NCBI RefSeq assembly: GCF_037126465.1
Contig: NW_026999404.1
Coordinates: 1,116,001 to 1,180,000 of the forward strand
Reading direction: 5' to 3'
From: Ornithodoros turicata
Taxonomy: Eukaryota > Arthropoda > Arachnida > Ixodida > Argasidae
Length of the DNA: 64,000 nucleotides
Positions 11,764 through 23,013 of the stretch are shown piece by piece. Numbering within the stretch: the stretch's first letter is position 1; every line of letters begins with the position of its first letter. A program made the translations under genes and the position numbers. A model generated the notes under the pieces. The model was not told where the DNA came from, did no database searches, and was given only the letters and a program-made list of their open reading frames with translations.

Positions 11764-11844
11764 AAATCGGGAGTGATAAAGGTATCCTTCTGTGCAATGG
11801 CTGGCTTTCACCGTGCTATATGGCGAAGTTGTGTTTTTAGAGTG

Positions 11845-12362
11845 GTACAGGTAACAATCACCTCCGGCTGCTCTGTTCGGTATGAACAAAAATAAAAATA
11901 AAAAAATGCGACTTTACCGAAATACTAGTACCTCCTGAAACGCGTTTTGCGCAGATGTGAACGTGAGGTGCTACAAGTTTCCGACGCGTGGAACACGGCA
12001 TCCCACAGCTAACGTCCGCGACGTTGCTAAGCAACTAGCACTGCGCTACCAAATTGCTAGCGACCCCCCGGCCGGGTTCTATATACCCGTAGCATTGAAG
12101 AAGCGTGCGGATACGGTATACTAAGCGACGCACATAGGCTGGCACTCGAAAAACAGCCGAGAACATTCGACTGCACGGGATATAAAATCCTACACCCACA
12201 CAGCACATAGCGAACACGAACATTCGCTCGAAAGGGGGAGAAGTGCATTATTTATACGCATTTAAAATACGCGATGGAAAGCCAGCTGCATGCACAGTCT
12301 GCATCTTCCCCGCTCCTGTACATGTCGATATATGTCGTATTAAAACAGAAACTGTTTCGCTA
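11845..12362. other. Gene-free stretch
   Basis: No recognisable gene or repeat. Confidence 0.4.
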
Positions 12363-12364
12363 TA

Positions 12365-12540
12365 CAGTCAAACTCCTTTATAGCGAACACCTTTTTAACA
12401 AAAATACCACTACAGCGAATTTTTTTGCGGTCGCGCTGGAGCCCTATAGGTCCAATAATGGACATCCTCTTTAACGAGAACACCTTTACTGCGAATTTTT
12501 TTCGCTGTCCCCTGAGTTTCGTTGTAAAGGAGTTCGACTG
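12365..12540. mobile_element. 176 bp pogo-like MITE, copy 1
   Basis: It begins CAGTCAAACTCCTTTATAGCG and ends GTTGTAAAGGAGTTCGACTG, with TA on both sides. The interior repeats GCGAACACC / GCGAATTTTTTT motifs in inverted order. A close second copy is at 42976-43151. CAGT ends and TA duplication fit the Tc1/mariner/pogo superfamily. Confidence 0.85.
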
Positions 12541-13380
12541 TAATAGATATATAAATGTGAGGAATTGTTTCAAGTCGGCCGAGATGGCCTGCGAAAGGAC
12601 CCTGTTGGCCGGGTGTGTGGGTGGACGCCGTTCCCAGACGTTTCGGGGAACTGAGGTCTCCCAGAAGCTGCGTCCTCGAGACGAGTGTATATAGTGTACA
12701 ATAAACAGGTCGCGGACGGTGACATTCTACGAAGTGTACGCTGGCTGCTGTGTCCGTTTACTGCGACGCTCGAGGGGCAAGACCCGTCGAAGTTTTATTT
12801 CCTTACATAAATATGTAATAAAACGGCCTAAAGAAAACAGCGAGACGGATGGGCTGCATCAGCGATTGGTCGGCACGCTGATCAAAAACAGGAAATGTTA
12901 CCTTTGATTCCACCGTAATTTCTGTGTTTACTCGGTGCAACACAACGAGAATGCGGAAATGTAATGCTGAACAAAGGTTCCGTTTGATGCATTAACCTTT
13001 CGCGTCATATATCGTAAAATAACGGACGCATTGGCCACTTGCGGGTGTATTTTTTTTTTTTTTTTCTAAAACGCTCGGGCACTTTACGAATTGAGCCGTC
13101 ACGCTGCATGCATATAGCCTCTCAAGAGATATCGCTAATGGGCAAATGCGTCACTGAGGAACGATAAGAGGCGATATGCGCAGCACGGATAGAAATCACT
13201 GCCATATCGTGCGCTAATACGCTGCTCCTCTGTCGCATGACGCGCCAGCGTTATTGGACTGCCAAATTGTGTCATGCAACCGCAGATAGCGACTATCATG
13301 CGCATGTGGGCATCATATGGGGTTGTGATAAAGGGCGCATTCCACTAACATGAGTCCATAATACCTTTGTAAGTTGCGTG
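12541..13380. other. Gene-free stretch
   Basis: There is an AATAAA at about 12701 followed by a GC-rich stretch, but no frame with a domain and no paired long terminal repeats. Confidence 0.4.
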
Positions 13381-13382
13381 TG

Positions 13383-13760
13383 CTAATAGTTATTTTAAAA
13401 CCGAAGCCAATACGAAGCAAGAAGATACACCACTGAAGCAAATAACTGTATACTCGAACTGGATATATGAATAGATACGCAGCACATGTATTAACACAAA
13501 CATGTGTACAGCATGTATACGCGATGCATATTCATTCGGCTCACAATATGAAGAACCGCTCACGTTGTTTTCAGCCTTTTCTTGTGCCACTTTCAGCATT
13601 GGCGTGCGCAGCTTCGAAGCTGTTCGAACATACGCGGTTTCGAAGAAACTCGAAATTCGTATACAAAATTCCATATTCAATTCGGAAATCGAATCGAATA
13701 GAGAATTATTCGCTTCGGCATTCGCAGCTATTTGGTTTTCCCGAAGAAATTAGCTAACAG
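13383..13760. mobile_element. ATTCG-rich hAT-like MITE remnant
   Basis: It has CCGAAGCCAATACGAAGC near the left and ATTCGCTTCGGCATTCGC near the right, resembling the ends of the element at 4473-6159. Termini are poorly preserved. Confidence 0.4.
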
Positions 13761-14422
13761 GAGTGCGCACAGCTGCGACGATATCCACCGGCTCCTTCTG
13801 ACGTTTTGTGACGTCAGATCATCCGAGCACTTCTATTGGCTACCTATAGAACCGTCTGCTACAGCGAGGGAGCAAGGCTCGACTGCTCTGCGTCAGACGC
13901 AGGATGGGCGATGCCGAATACATCCGCAAAAAGAAAGAAAGAAAAAGAGGGCGAGTCGTGCCTCACTATTGGGCGGATGATGCTACGTCACAGATTGGCA
14001 GCTGAAGAAAGGGGCTTTTCCGACGTGCGAGATTGAAAGCATCTCTTGGGCACCAGGCTTGCTCGCTACATTCGTATACTTTCTGTGCGAACAGACGATT
14101 TCAGGAAATCCCAGGGCTCTTTGCGCAAATGCGTTGTATCCTGGTAGATTATTATTATTATTATTAGGAAGGGAGAACAGTGCTTCAGGTTCCGTTTTCG
14201 CTAACTTGACACCGCGTGGACAATGGGCAGGTTGAGGAGAAATCGAAACAGTTTGGAGACCCTCTCCTCCTCTCTGATAAGCAAGTTCCCACACTTCAAA
14301 GCTTTTTTCGATGATTTTCTGAAATCCTTTCTTTATATAGTATACCTCAGGGTCTGTAATCCTAATTTCTACTACCCCGGTCTCATGACTTACTCTCCGT
14401 TTGTCTCTCCACATATTACGGC
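13761..14422. other. Gene-free stretch
   Basis: Contains a (TTA)n microsatellite near 14151-14166. Long antisense frames here have no recognisable domain. Confidence 0.4.
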
Positions 14423-14683
14423 CAGAGCCGTAGCGACGGGGGTGCAAGAGGGGCAGCCGCCTTCGCCAGAGAGGGCGACGAGCGGCAAGCCCTGGAAGGT
14501 TTGATTGGACAGTATAAAGCGGGAGTGAAGAGAATTTGAATTTACGGTCTCGGCAGTGTAAAGGGGCGTTTTCATTTCTTTGGTTACAAGGCTTCTGACA
14601 GCAGTGAGGGAGGGAGGGAGGGGGTGGGGGCGCTTCAGATTTGCCCTGCCCCGGGGACGCAAACTCGCGTCGCGACGGCTCTG
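14423..14683. mobile_element. MITE with CAGAGCCGT termini
   Basis: The left end CAGAGCCGTAGCGACGGGGG and the right end CGTCGCGACGGCTCTG are inverted repeats. A G-rich left part is opposed by a C-rich right part. This element accounts for much of the 246-codon antisense frame over the region. Confidence 0.65.
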
Positions 14684-14720
14684 AGTACGACATACACCAC
14701 TTCGGCATGTGTTTCGCACA

Positions 14721-14979
14721 CACTCTTAGAAATGAACTTCACCGCATAGCACACGCTCCTATCCAACAATCATCCCGAATGATATCGTTATCGGCCCTGA
14801 TTTGTTGAATACTGGAGGCGTACGCCTTTTTTGTGGCACCTGTGCTGTTCATAATTGTCGCAAAAAAAAAAAAAAGGCGTACGTCTCTCGTTTACAACAA
14901 ACCAGGGCGGATAATGATATCATTCGAGATTATGGTTGGCTAGGAGCGTGCTATGCGGTGAAGTTCATTTTTAAGAGTG
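14721..14979. mobile_element. Family A MITE, full length
   Basis: CACTCTTAGAAATGAACTTC to GTTCATTTTTAAGAGTG, GGCGTACG cores, with a poly-A expansion in the centre. Confidence 0.88.
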
Positions 14980-17530
14980 CACGCTAAACTACTGCGGATC
15001 TAAACTGTGGAGTGGCCAATACCCTCCAACGTCAAAATCGTAAGCTTTCATACCTTGCTACACAAAAGTACGAATAATAAATACATAAATAAATAAAACG
15101 TAGTCAACAGGTATGCATAAGGCAAAGGCATACGGGGATAACATGGGTAAGGTAAGAAACAAAGAACAAGGCAGCCCTCGCGGCGTTCTGTCCGTCCTGT
15201 TCCTTCTTCATCCTCGGAACTCCTCACAAACGCCAACTAGTCCTTGCGTTACCTCGATTAACGCAAAGAAGTCAATAAACCTGTGATACACATTATGGCT
15301 TAAGTCCAGGAAGTTATTCGTTTTTTTCTTCGTGTCTTCTTCTTTAAGTGACAATATGAAAATAAACTTTTTTCTCTTTTCTTTTTTTTTTTACAGCATA
15401 GGCTTGATTCCAGTTACTTCCGTCCTACCTTTCCAGACACACTAAACTTCTTATTTTTTGTCAGTTCCCTGGACGCAGACACATTCTAAATATACTTTGG
15501 AGACAACATAGCCGAGCTAAAGAGATAACATCCAGCCACGTCCAATATTATCGACGCAAAACAGTCTGGAATCACGTTATTGACGCGTGATATTTCACCC
15601 AGTGATGACATTTCTTATCGCTAGAAGCCAAAACATAGGACGCAATGTTGGCCCACGATTCCATTAATCATGTCCTGTAACAGCAACACGTGTATCAATG
15701 CTAATCAATGCTGACCTACGATGTCAGCTGGGAATATATTACGGGGGAGGAGGGGGGGGGATATACATCACGTCACATGGAAGATATGCGACCCACTCAG
15801 AAAGGAAAGCAAGAAGTCGAGGCTACTATCAGTCCCGGCCGTTCACCGTGTATTCTCAGGAGCGACGTCCACTCGGAATATTCCAGTAAAAGAAAAAGTT
15901 AAAAAAAAAAAAATTTGCCCATGGAGCGGAAGTTCTGTCGCGTCTTATGTTGAGCGTGCGCAATGCGCTTGAATATCGAGAGTGACATACCGCGAACATA
16001 GCAGACGACACCACCGGCCCTGTCGTCTGCTATGTTAGAGGAGCACGAAAAGTCACGACGTGCAGCGCTCGCACTCGCGTGGCAGAAAGCCATGACGTTT
16101 TGCGCATCTTCCGTATTCCGGTGAGCTGTAGCAACGCAACAAATAATATTATGGAAAAGACACGAAACAAAATGGCTGCGCTGTGGCGCCTTCGCTTTTC
16201 GCGGAACATTTGAAGCGCGGGTCCTGCATTACTTATACTCTTTCTCCTTCTAGACTCGACACCTGCTTTGCACCTGCCGAAAATCCGCTGAAATCCCTGC
16301 AGAAGGAAGACTCCCCTTTCGTGGGCTACTCACCAAGCAGACGGCACTAGCTTTTCTTCTGGTTAATATACTTCTCCCTTTATATGCATCAAAAAGAAGA
16401 AAAAAAAGGGAGGACGACAATAATCCTCCCCCCCCCCCACACAAAAGAAAAATGCAGCAGAAGCAAAAACACATCTCTAAAAAAAACGAAAAAAAAAAAA
16501 AAAACGATAGGTACGAAGGCAGCAGAATCTCGCGAGACCACGAACATCGATCGCAGACGACGAGAACGAAACTGGGCCAAATAAGTCGCTGCGAGCGAGG
16601 GAGCGGGAGGAGCCTATAGTGGGCCAAGCTCAAAATCGATTACAACGCTGTTGCAAGCCGTGAAAAGTAATGCGAGCTTCGAGACGGTTGGTGTGCTATG
16701 GGTACTCAGGGTTCAGGGTTCTCGCGCCCCTCTTCCACCCCATATGCACTCGCATACCGAATACGATGATAAACGAGCAACGTTCCGAAGCCTCTCCAAC
16801 GCATCGCTGCCCACTTCTTATTTTTATTTTTATTATTGTTGTTTTTGTCCGCTTTAAGTTAGCTATTTGATTTATCGTTCTCGCGAAGATCAAGCGGCGA
16901 ATAATGTCCCTTGCAGTGCTGCTAATGCTCGAAAGGGGCGCTCGAGAATTGCTACAACGCTGACTGACGTTTATGGCCTAAGAGGAAACTGCTATGGCGG
17001 GTTATTTGTGAAGATTGAGTCTCGCAGAGCGTGCGTTGCTTTCTGCGTGTGCAGTGTAGGAAGCATGCGTATACACAGCTTGGTGAGATCTAAGAAATAT
17101 GGACGAGGGTTGTTGAATTGTTTATGAAGACTTGCACACAGTAGTACACATTGCTGAAAAATAAATCATGTGCGCGTTTTGGATGTTGTCGCTACGCTGG
17201 ACGCCATGCTGAATATAATCCCGGTTCAAACCGACGAAAATCGGTGCGTTTCGGGCCTTCTCACGGATTTGTGCGCAAGACAGCGGGTGCTCTCTTTCGT
17301 TTGGTTGTGGTAAATGCTGGTCTCTACGTATAAGCACGGAACACACAAACACATACCTTTTCTCTCTCTCTCTCTCTTTTTTTGTCTACGTCAATGTGAT
17401 TATGGATATTCCACGGATATAATGAATCGAACTTTTTTTTTGTTGTTGTTATTGTTATTCCATCTTCATGACAATGATGTGTGTAGAACTCTTTATGAAG
17501 TTTCATTGAAATTTCCATGAGAGTGCGAAC
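14980..17530. other. Gene-free stretch with a perfect hairpin
   Basis: No coding gene recognised. Bases 15995-16010 and 16021-16036 form a perfect 16 bp inverted repeat (AACATAGCAGACGACA) around a 10-base loop. Several poly-A/T and poly-C runs generate low-complexity frames that are not genes. Confidence 0.5.
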
Positions 17531-17539
17531 ACAAGAACG

Positions 17540-17770
17540 TTCGGTGCCTTAATTAATGTCTTCTGGTGACGTAGTCTCATTCTACAACAATATAATGTTG
17601 AAAGATGAAAGTCACTGAAAAGGTTAGCCAGCTGTAGGATTCGAACCCACATCTTCTGGATTGCCGGTCCAGGGCTCTACCAATTTAGCTAAACTAACAC
17701 GCCTTCTCAGCGACTTCCAAGGGTGCGTCATCTGAAGGGACAAACCAGCCACTCTCTCTCACTCATCCTC
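17540..17770 (-). mobile_element. Second tRNA-derived SINE family
   Basis: The tRNA-like unit at 17625-17698 is embedded in a body with TGACTTTCATCTTTCAACAT and GAATGAGACTACGTCACC on its 3' side. Because the tRNA-like segment is not isolated, I read it as a SINE head. Outer ends and target duplications are not visible. Confidence 0.5.
17625..17698 (-). tRNA. tRNA-like sequence (probable SINE head or tRNA pseudogene)
   Basis: The minus strand folds as a 74-base cloverleaf. It has a 7 bp acceptor stem (GTTAGTT with AGCTGGC, three G-U pairs), A box TAGCTAAATTGG, anticodon arm CTGGA-CCGGCAA-TCCAG and T arm with B box GGTTCGAATCC. The nominal anticodon is GGC. Position 33 is C rather than the near-universal T, and the acceptor stem is weak, so a working tRNA is unlikely. 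Confidence 0.6.
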
Positions 17771-18785
17771 CTTTCACTAATCACTTTCATAATGTTGATT
17801 TCCACAGGCGCATAAGTGAATATTTTTGCCATACTAAGAACGTACAGCAACTATAAAAGTTCCCTATAGAAAGCTTTTTTTTTTCCTGAATCGAAAACTT
17901 CTAATCATTTCATTTTTAATTATTTAATTAATTAATCTAGGTAATTAGACACTCCAATGTAAATTCTACTCCCGAAACATTTTGCTCTTATCGAAGTGGT
18001 ATTGACATCAGTAAAGCCTACAGCCATCCGAACGTTATCACAAAGCAAACTGTCGCAGCAGTTCACCTAGTAGTACCTCGGTGCCTCGTCATGTTCTATT
18101 CTTATTACCACACTAGACTTTACATAACAAAACCGGTGTTCGCTGGAAGACACATTGATCATGCACCATAGAGCATGCAACGAAAGGTATTAACGCTTCC
18201 TGTACCTGTTGCCTAACAAATCCCTTTTGTACACGCTAATGCGAGAAATCCTCCATAAATTAGCAGACAGCAGCTGCAGCTGGACCAGTACATCCCACGT
18301 ACTCCTGCTAACGAACTGCGCTGTCACCGACTCGCTTATCCTTACCGATTCATGCATCGCCGAAAAACAAGCAGCATATTCCCGACCAACATAGCCTACG
18401 CGCTTCAGCCAACTATATACGTTCTGGGGTATTGCATAATTAAACGCCTCTACTCTTCGTGAAATAAACAAAAGGTGGGAGCGCGGTATAGTGGCTGGTA
18501 GGTGGCGCTGCTTCGTTGTATTATAGACACTGAGCAGTCTGCGGGCTGCTCGGTTAATTAAAACGTAATCTCCATCCCAGAAAAAAAAAGAAGCACAAAT
18601 AAACAGCCACTCGTTCTTCGGCACGTGCGTCGGATAAGACGTGTTGCCGTTATACAAAAAAAAAAAGAAAAAAGAAGAGTTCATCTTGCGTCTTCCAAAA
18701 AGGTCAGAAATATTCGATGGGCTGGATTTGGTCATGGACCAGGCAATTTTGCCAAAGTGAAGGGGCGAGAATAAGGCAGAAGACG
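17771..18785. other. Gene-free stretch with an unassigned 213-codon frame
   Basis: The minus frame 18190-18831 is open for 213 codons but contains poly-Phe from an A-run and no motif I recognise, and its start overlaps a MITE. I do not call it a gene. Confidence 0.4.
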
Positions 18786-18789
18786 TACG

Positions 18790-19192
18790 CTCCAAAAGCA
18801 GAACTTCATTGCATAGCACGCTGTACGCCAACCATTGCCACGAATGATAGGGTTATCGCTTCTGGTTCGAAAACAGATGGGGGCGTACGCCTTTTCGTGG
18901 CAATTTGGATATGTGAAAATCGAAACAAAAATGGGTACGCCCCGCACACCCCGTTGCCTCGAATGATAGGGTTATGGCTGGTGATTGGAAGACAGAAAGG
19001 GGGGGGGGGGCGTACGCCTCTTTGTGGCAATTTTCATATATCCAAATTACCCGATTGTTATCCGATCCCGATCGTTACCCGACACATTATCCGATTGTTA
19101 ACTGCATCATGCCACAAAAAAAGGCGTATGCCCCCCATTTTCAGCAAATCGGGGGCATGACCGATATGTCACTCGGGATGACTGTTTACCAT
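18790..19192. mobile_element. Two damaged family A MITEs side by side
   Basis: There are four GGCGTACGCC-like cores. The left end CTCCAAAAGCAGAACTTC is present, the middle is rearranged around 18950-18970, and the right arm ends in TGACTGTTTACC. Short imperfect repeats of CCGATTGTTA interrupt the second copy. Confidence 0.65.
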
Positions 19193-19193
19193 A

Positions 19194-19442
19194 CACTCTA
19201 AAAGCTGAACTTCACCGCATAGCACGCTCTGCACCAACCGTTGAGACGAATGGTGGGGTTATAGACTTTTATTCGAAGACAAAGGGGGCGTACGCCTTTT
19301 TGTGTCAATTTGGACGTATATAATAATTGACACAAAAAGGCGTACGCCTCCCTCTCTCCTCGAATCAGAAGCGATAACCCTATCATTCGTGGCAGTGGTT
19401 GGCGCAGTGCGTGCCATGCGGTGAACTTCAGTTTTTAGAGCG
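19194..19442. mobile_element. Family A MITE, full length
   Basis: CACTCTAAAAGCTGAACTTC to GAACTTCAGTTTTTAGAGCG, TA on both sides, two GGCGTACGCC cores pairing across the centre. Confidence 0.9.
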
Positions 19443-19749
19443 TAGGTTGTGTCAGGTCCCTCTGTGCCCCCGGGGTGGGAGGTTCAGTTCCAAGCGATAG
19501 GCGGTGCAGGCCGTTTGTTTGTGCTGTCATCAAACTGTGCAAACGTTCTATATAGCTTGCGGGTAGGTTATTTTCGTACTAAATTGTCATATACATACAT
19601 ATTGTAATATATATTGCACATTTCATTTAATTTAGTTTTGTTTTTTACCACAAATATTTCAAAGGGCAGTCGTACAAGTGCCATTTTCCGACTTGACGCT
19701 TTATTACTTAAAAAATAATAATAAGCACCAGTCACACTGCTATTGTTTA
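19443..19749. other. Gene-free stretch
   Basis: No supported feature. Confidence 0.4.
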
Positions 19750-20002
19750 AACTCATGAACTTCGCCAGATATAGCACGCTCCTAGCCAACCATCATCTCG
19801 AATGATATCGTTACCTGCCCTGATTTGTTGAAAATGGGAGGCGTACGCTTTTTTTTTTTTTGACAATTACGAACAGGATAAGTGTTACAAAAAAGGCGTA
19901 CGCCTCCCGTCTTCAACAACTAAATCAGGACAGGAAACGATATCATCAGAGATGATGGTTGGCTAGGAGCGTGCTATGCGGTGAAGTTCATTTTTAGGAC
20001 TG
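19750..20002. mobile_element. Family A MITE
   Basis: CATGAACTTCGCCAGATATAGCACGCTCC to GGTGAAGTTCATTTTTAGGACTG, GGCGTACGC cores. The extreme ends have diverged. Confidence 0.8.
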
Positions 20003-21331
20003 TACGCACGTCGGTCCCCCTATATGAAGTCAGTCAGAGACCTATAGGCAGGGGCGGGTCCAGACCCTCGGTTTGGGGGCGAGGGGGCTGTTCCTCTGTG
20101 GGAACCCGTAGTGAGGGGGGGGGGGAAGAGAAATCCAATGTATCAATTGTCGTTTTAGGGGTGATCCCCCCCAATTGGATCCCCCACTGGACCTACGGCT
20201 CCCCCGATTGCAACATGCCGCTATAATGCCGCGTCATATTGGCGCACGCGCAAGACCGATCGTCATAAGGAGCGCCACCATTCAACCAACCATATGCGTT
20301 TCCCAGCTATATGATCTTTATCGTTTTCTTTTTTTATTTTTTTTTATGTTGATAACGATGCAGCTGACACGTGGCAGTTTTCTTGGTTGTCCACGGTCCC
20401 CACTATATAGCTTCCCTTAACGAGCTGCGTCAACATTTACATTCCTCTCCCCTGGCGAGCCACGGCCGCTATGTACACATACGACGCAATTCTTTGTTCT
20501 TCCAAGGTGTATATATTGCATACATCCGTGCCTTGAACGTTGCCTTTCAAAGAGACCAATAATCGTGAGGACGTCTCACGTGAAGAGTGATGGCTAGGAC
20601 TAGAGTAAATATTAGCCCACGCGCGCGGAATGACTACAAAACATACTTCATCTACCCCCCAAGACAACGTAAGTTCTATTCCCCCTGTTATTAACCACTT
20701 CGGTCACGGCATGGTAAGAATGGTAAGAACGAATGGTAAGAATGTCCAGTTTCTGTGTTTTCATAACACACTAAGAGCATTAAATACTACACAAAAATGA
20801 GAGGACCACATGCAAATAGTCAAGAAGAGACACGTGTTCCAGAAACTGCAGCTCTGTTGTACATAGCACGCAATATTTGTTCCAAACGATCCGCTTTCAT
20901 TTTCTGTTTTAACGGAGTGTCATAGCGAACTGACTCCATTGGCGCATGCGCGCAACACGTAAGCTTACTCGCATTCATTTCGCCAAGCTCCGACACCTAC
21001 TTTGAAACAAAGAGTTCGGTAGAAATATGGCAAATATGGCAGTCGTCCAAAAAGCGACAGAGCGCCGGGATTTTTTTCGACGACTACCATATTTCTATGC
21101 TGTTCATGTCCTAAGGCATTTGAGGCTTCTGTTGCGTTTGGCTGTCGTATGTTCCAGCCTCGCAACAGTTACTTTCCGCGGTGTGCACAAAAACTTCTAG
21201 TAAACGACGACAACAACTTACAAACAAACAAACAAACAAACAAACAAAAGTGCGCTCTACAACCTTACGCAGACATCGTGCTGTTTCCATGCACAATTAG
21301 CAGCACGACGCAAAACGAGGTACGTTATATC
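20003..21331. other. Gene-free stretch
   Basis: Holds a G/C-run element piece (about 20047-20215) with CAGGGGCGGGTCCAGACCC on the left and CCCCCACTGGACCTACGGC on the right, and a (CAAA)n run near 21220-21247. No gene recognised. Confidence 0.4.
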
Positions 21332-21735
21332 TAGGGTCCCGCATTTTCGGTTTTAATCTAAAAACACCGAAAAACATTAGCCGGGTAAATTTTCCCTCAT
21401 TCGGTTTTACTCGAAAAACACCGAATACAGAGGGACATTCCAGGACACGACAGCGATAAATTGCTGCGCATGCCCAGCAAGTTGCTGATGGGGATCAGAA
21501 TACCATACAGAAATACGATGGATGTGAAAAATGCCCGTCTACTTTTTTCGTTAGCCGTAAAACGCCACCGCAGCGAGCAACGCCACGTTGGATGAGCGTC
21601 GTGCTGCGATAACTGTCGGATAAACCGTGTACACGCCAGGAAAAACACCGAAAAACGCCGATTTCCTGAAAATCAATAAACATACGCCGAATCCGCCCAA
21701 AAATAAAAAAAAAACGAAAACGCGGAACCCCAGTT
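21332..21735. mobile_element. hAT-like MITE
   Basis: The ends TAGGGTCCCGCATTTTCGG and CGAAAACGCGGAACCCCA are imperfect inverted repeats. The flanks GTTATATC and GTTATATA match in 7 of 8 bases, the target-duplication length of hAT elements. The interior repeats the AAAACACCGAAAAAC motif. Confidence 0.65.
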
Positions 21736-22382
21736 ATATATAATTCTCTGCCCATCCCTCTTTCCGTCTCACCCTCACCACTTACCCCTCTCGTCAAACT
21801 GCACTTCCATGGCGCGAAAAATCCAACTTAATAGGCGCACACGAGCAGAAGAAGAGCACTCGTCTATACAGAGACCGAGCAGAATACAAAAAAAGCTGTT
21901 ATGCACCTCTATCGTCTTGGACTCCCCCCTTTGGAGTACGTGGCGATAAGGTACTATTGCACACGTACTTCTCCGATGAGCAGACAGAGCTCCTCGTGGC
22001 AAGGGAGAAAAACAAAAGGGTCCCCTCCACTTCCCCTTCGTCATACTCGTGTCACACGCTGTCGCATAAGATGGAGAGGAGAGGTCTGCGAGTCCACACT
22101 GAGAAGTGATCAATAGTTAAACTCTTTGTGCGTAATATATGCAGCTACCTTCGCGTGAAGCGGCACTAAGGACACGCCGCGGAGCTGTCAAGTGTGCACA
22201 GAGGGTTAGGACAGCGTAAAGAGTCGGGAATATGAATGTGGATTGTGCCACGTATAGGATGATGACGAAAATTTGATTTGATATGTCTAACAGTTATGAG
22301 CTCGAGTACCGAATTAGATGTGGGGCATGCGTCTCGCCGCTCCAACGAATAAAACAAAGAAACAAACATGCAAGCAAACATA
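21736..22382. other. Gene-free stretch
   Basis: No recognisable gene or repeat. Confidence 0.4.
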
Positions 22383-22620
22383 CACTCTTAAAAATGAACT
22401 TCACCACATAGCACGCTCCTAGCCAACCACCATCCCGAATGACAACGTTCTCGCCCCTGATTTGTTGAAAACGGGAGGAGGAGCCTATTTTGTGCCGTGC
22501 ATAATGGCAACAAAATAGGCTCCTCCTCCCGTTTTCAACAAATCTAGGGCGAGAACGTTGTCATTCGGGGTGATGGTTGGCTAGGAGCGTGCTATGTGGT
22601 GAAGTTCATTTTTAAGAGTG
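22383..22620. mobile_element. Family A MITE with a replaced core
   Basis: The ends are canonical (CACTCTTAAAAATGAAC / GTTCATTTTTAAGAGTG, TA on both sides). The usual GGCGTACGCC core is replaced by GAGGAGCCTATTTTGT paired perfectly with ACAAAATAGGCTCCTC. The arms pair almost perfectly over about 110 bp. Confidence 0.9.
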
Positions 22621-22657
22621 TACACGCGCACACAGAAAAAGAGACGGACGGACTGGG

Positions 22658-23013
22658 CACGCTTAGAAATGAACTTCATCACATAGCACGCCCTGAGGAA
22701 TGTGCGTCCTGGGCTGACTTCTAAGGTAACTGTGCCGACATATGTCTGAAAGAGTGTGAGGAAAACCCAGGAGAAATGAACTTCACCGCATAGCACGCTC
22801 CTAGCCAGCCATCATCTCGAATGATATCGTCGTCTGCACGGATTTGTGGAAAACGAGAGGTGTACGCCTTTTTTTGTGACAATTATGAACAGCAGAAGTG
22901 TCACAAAAAGGGCGTACGTCTCCCGTTTGCAACAGATCAGGACAGATAACGATACCATTCGAGATGATGGCTGACTAGGAGCGTGCTATGTGGTGAAGCT
23001 CATTTTTAAGTGC
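22658..23013. mobile_element. Family A MITE with an 80 bp SINE fragment near its left end
   Basis: AGAAATGAACTTCATCACATAGCACG is followed by GAATGTGCGTCCTGGGCTGACTTC... (SINE body), and then AGAAATGAACTTCACCGCATAGCACG starts again and runs through a full MITE to 23013. The repeated MITE left end may be the target duplication of the SINE piece. Confidence 0.7.

Larger units (their letters stand above)
11132..11844. mobile_element. Family A MITE split by two SINE-related insertions
   Basis: The MITE left end lies at 11132-11146 and resumes at 11414. It is broken again at 11588 and resumes at 11764, ending GTGTTTTTAGAGTG at 11844. Rejoined pieces would give a normal family A copy with GGCGTACGCC cores. 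Each break is bordered by a short direct duplication, as expected for retroposon insertion. Confidence 0.8.

Noticed and set aside
12559..12790. Possible solo LTR with AATAAA
   Set aside because: No TG...CA boundaries, partner LTR or target duplication could be found.
13983..14723. 246-codon minus-strand open frame
   Set aside because: It spans a MITE (14423-14683) and a (TTA)n run that gives poly-Asn, with no recognisable domain.
16250..16633. 127-codon minus-strand frame
   Set aside because: Poly-Phe and poly-Gly from A- and C-runs; low complexity only.
18190..18831. 213-codon minus-strand open frame
   Set aside because: It contains poly-Phe from A-runs, its start overlaps MITE sequence, and no motif was recognised.
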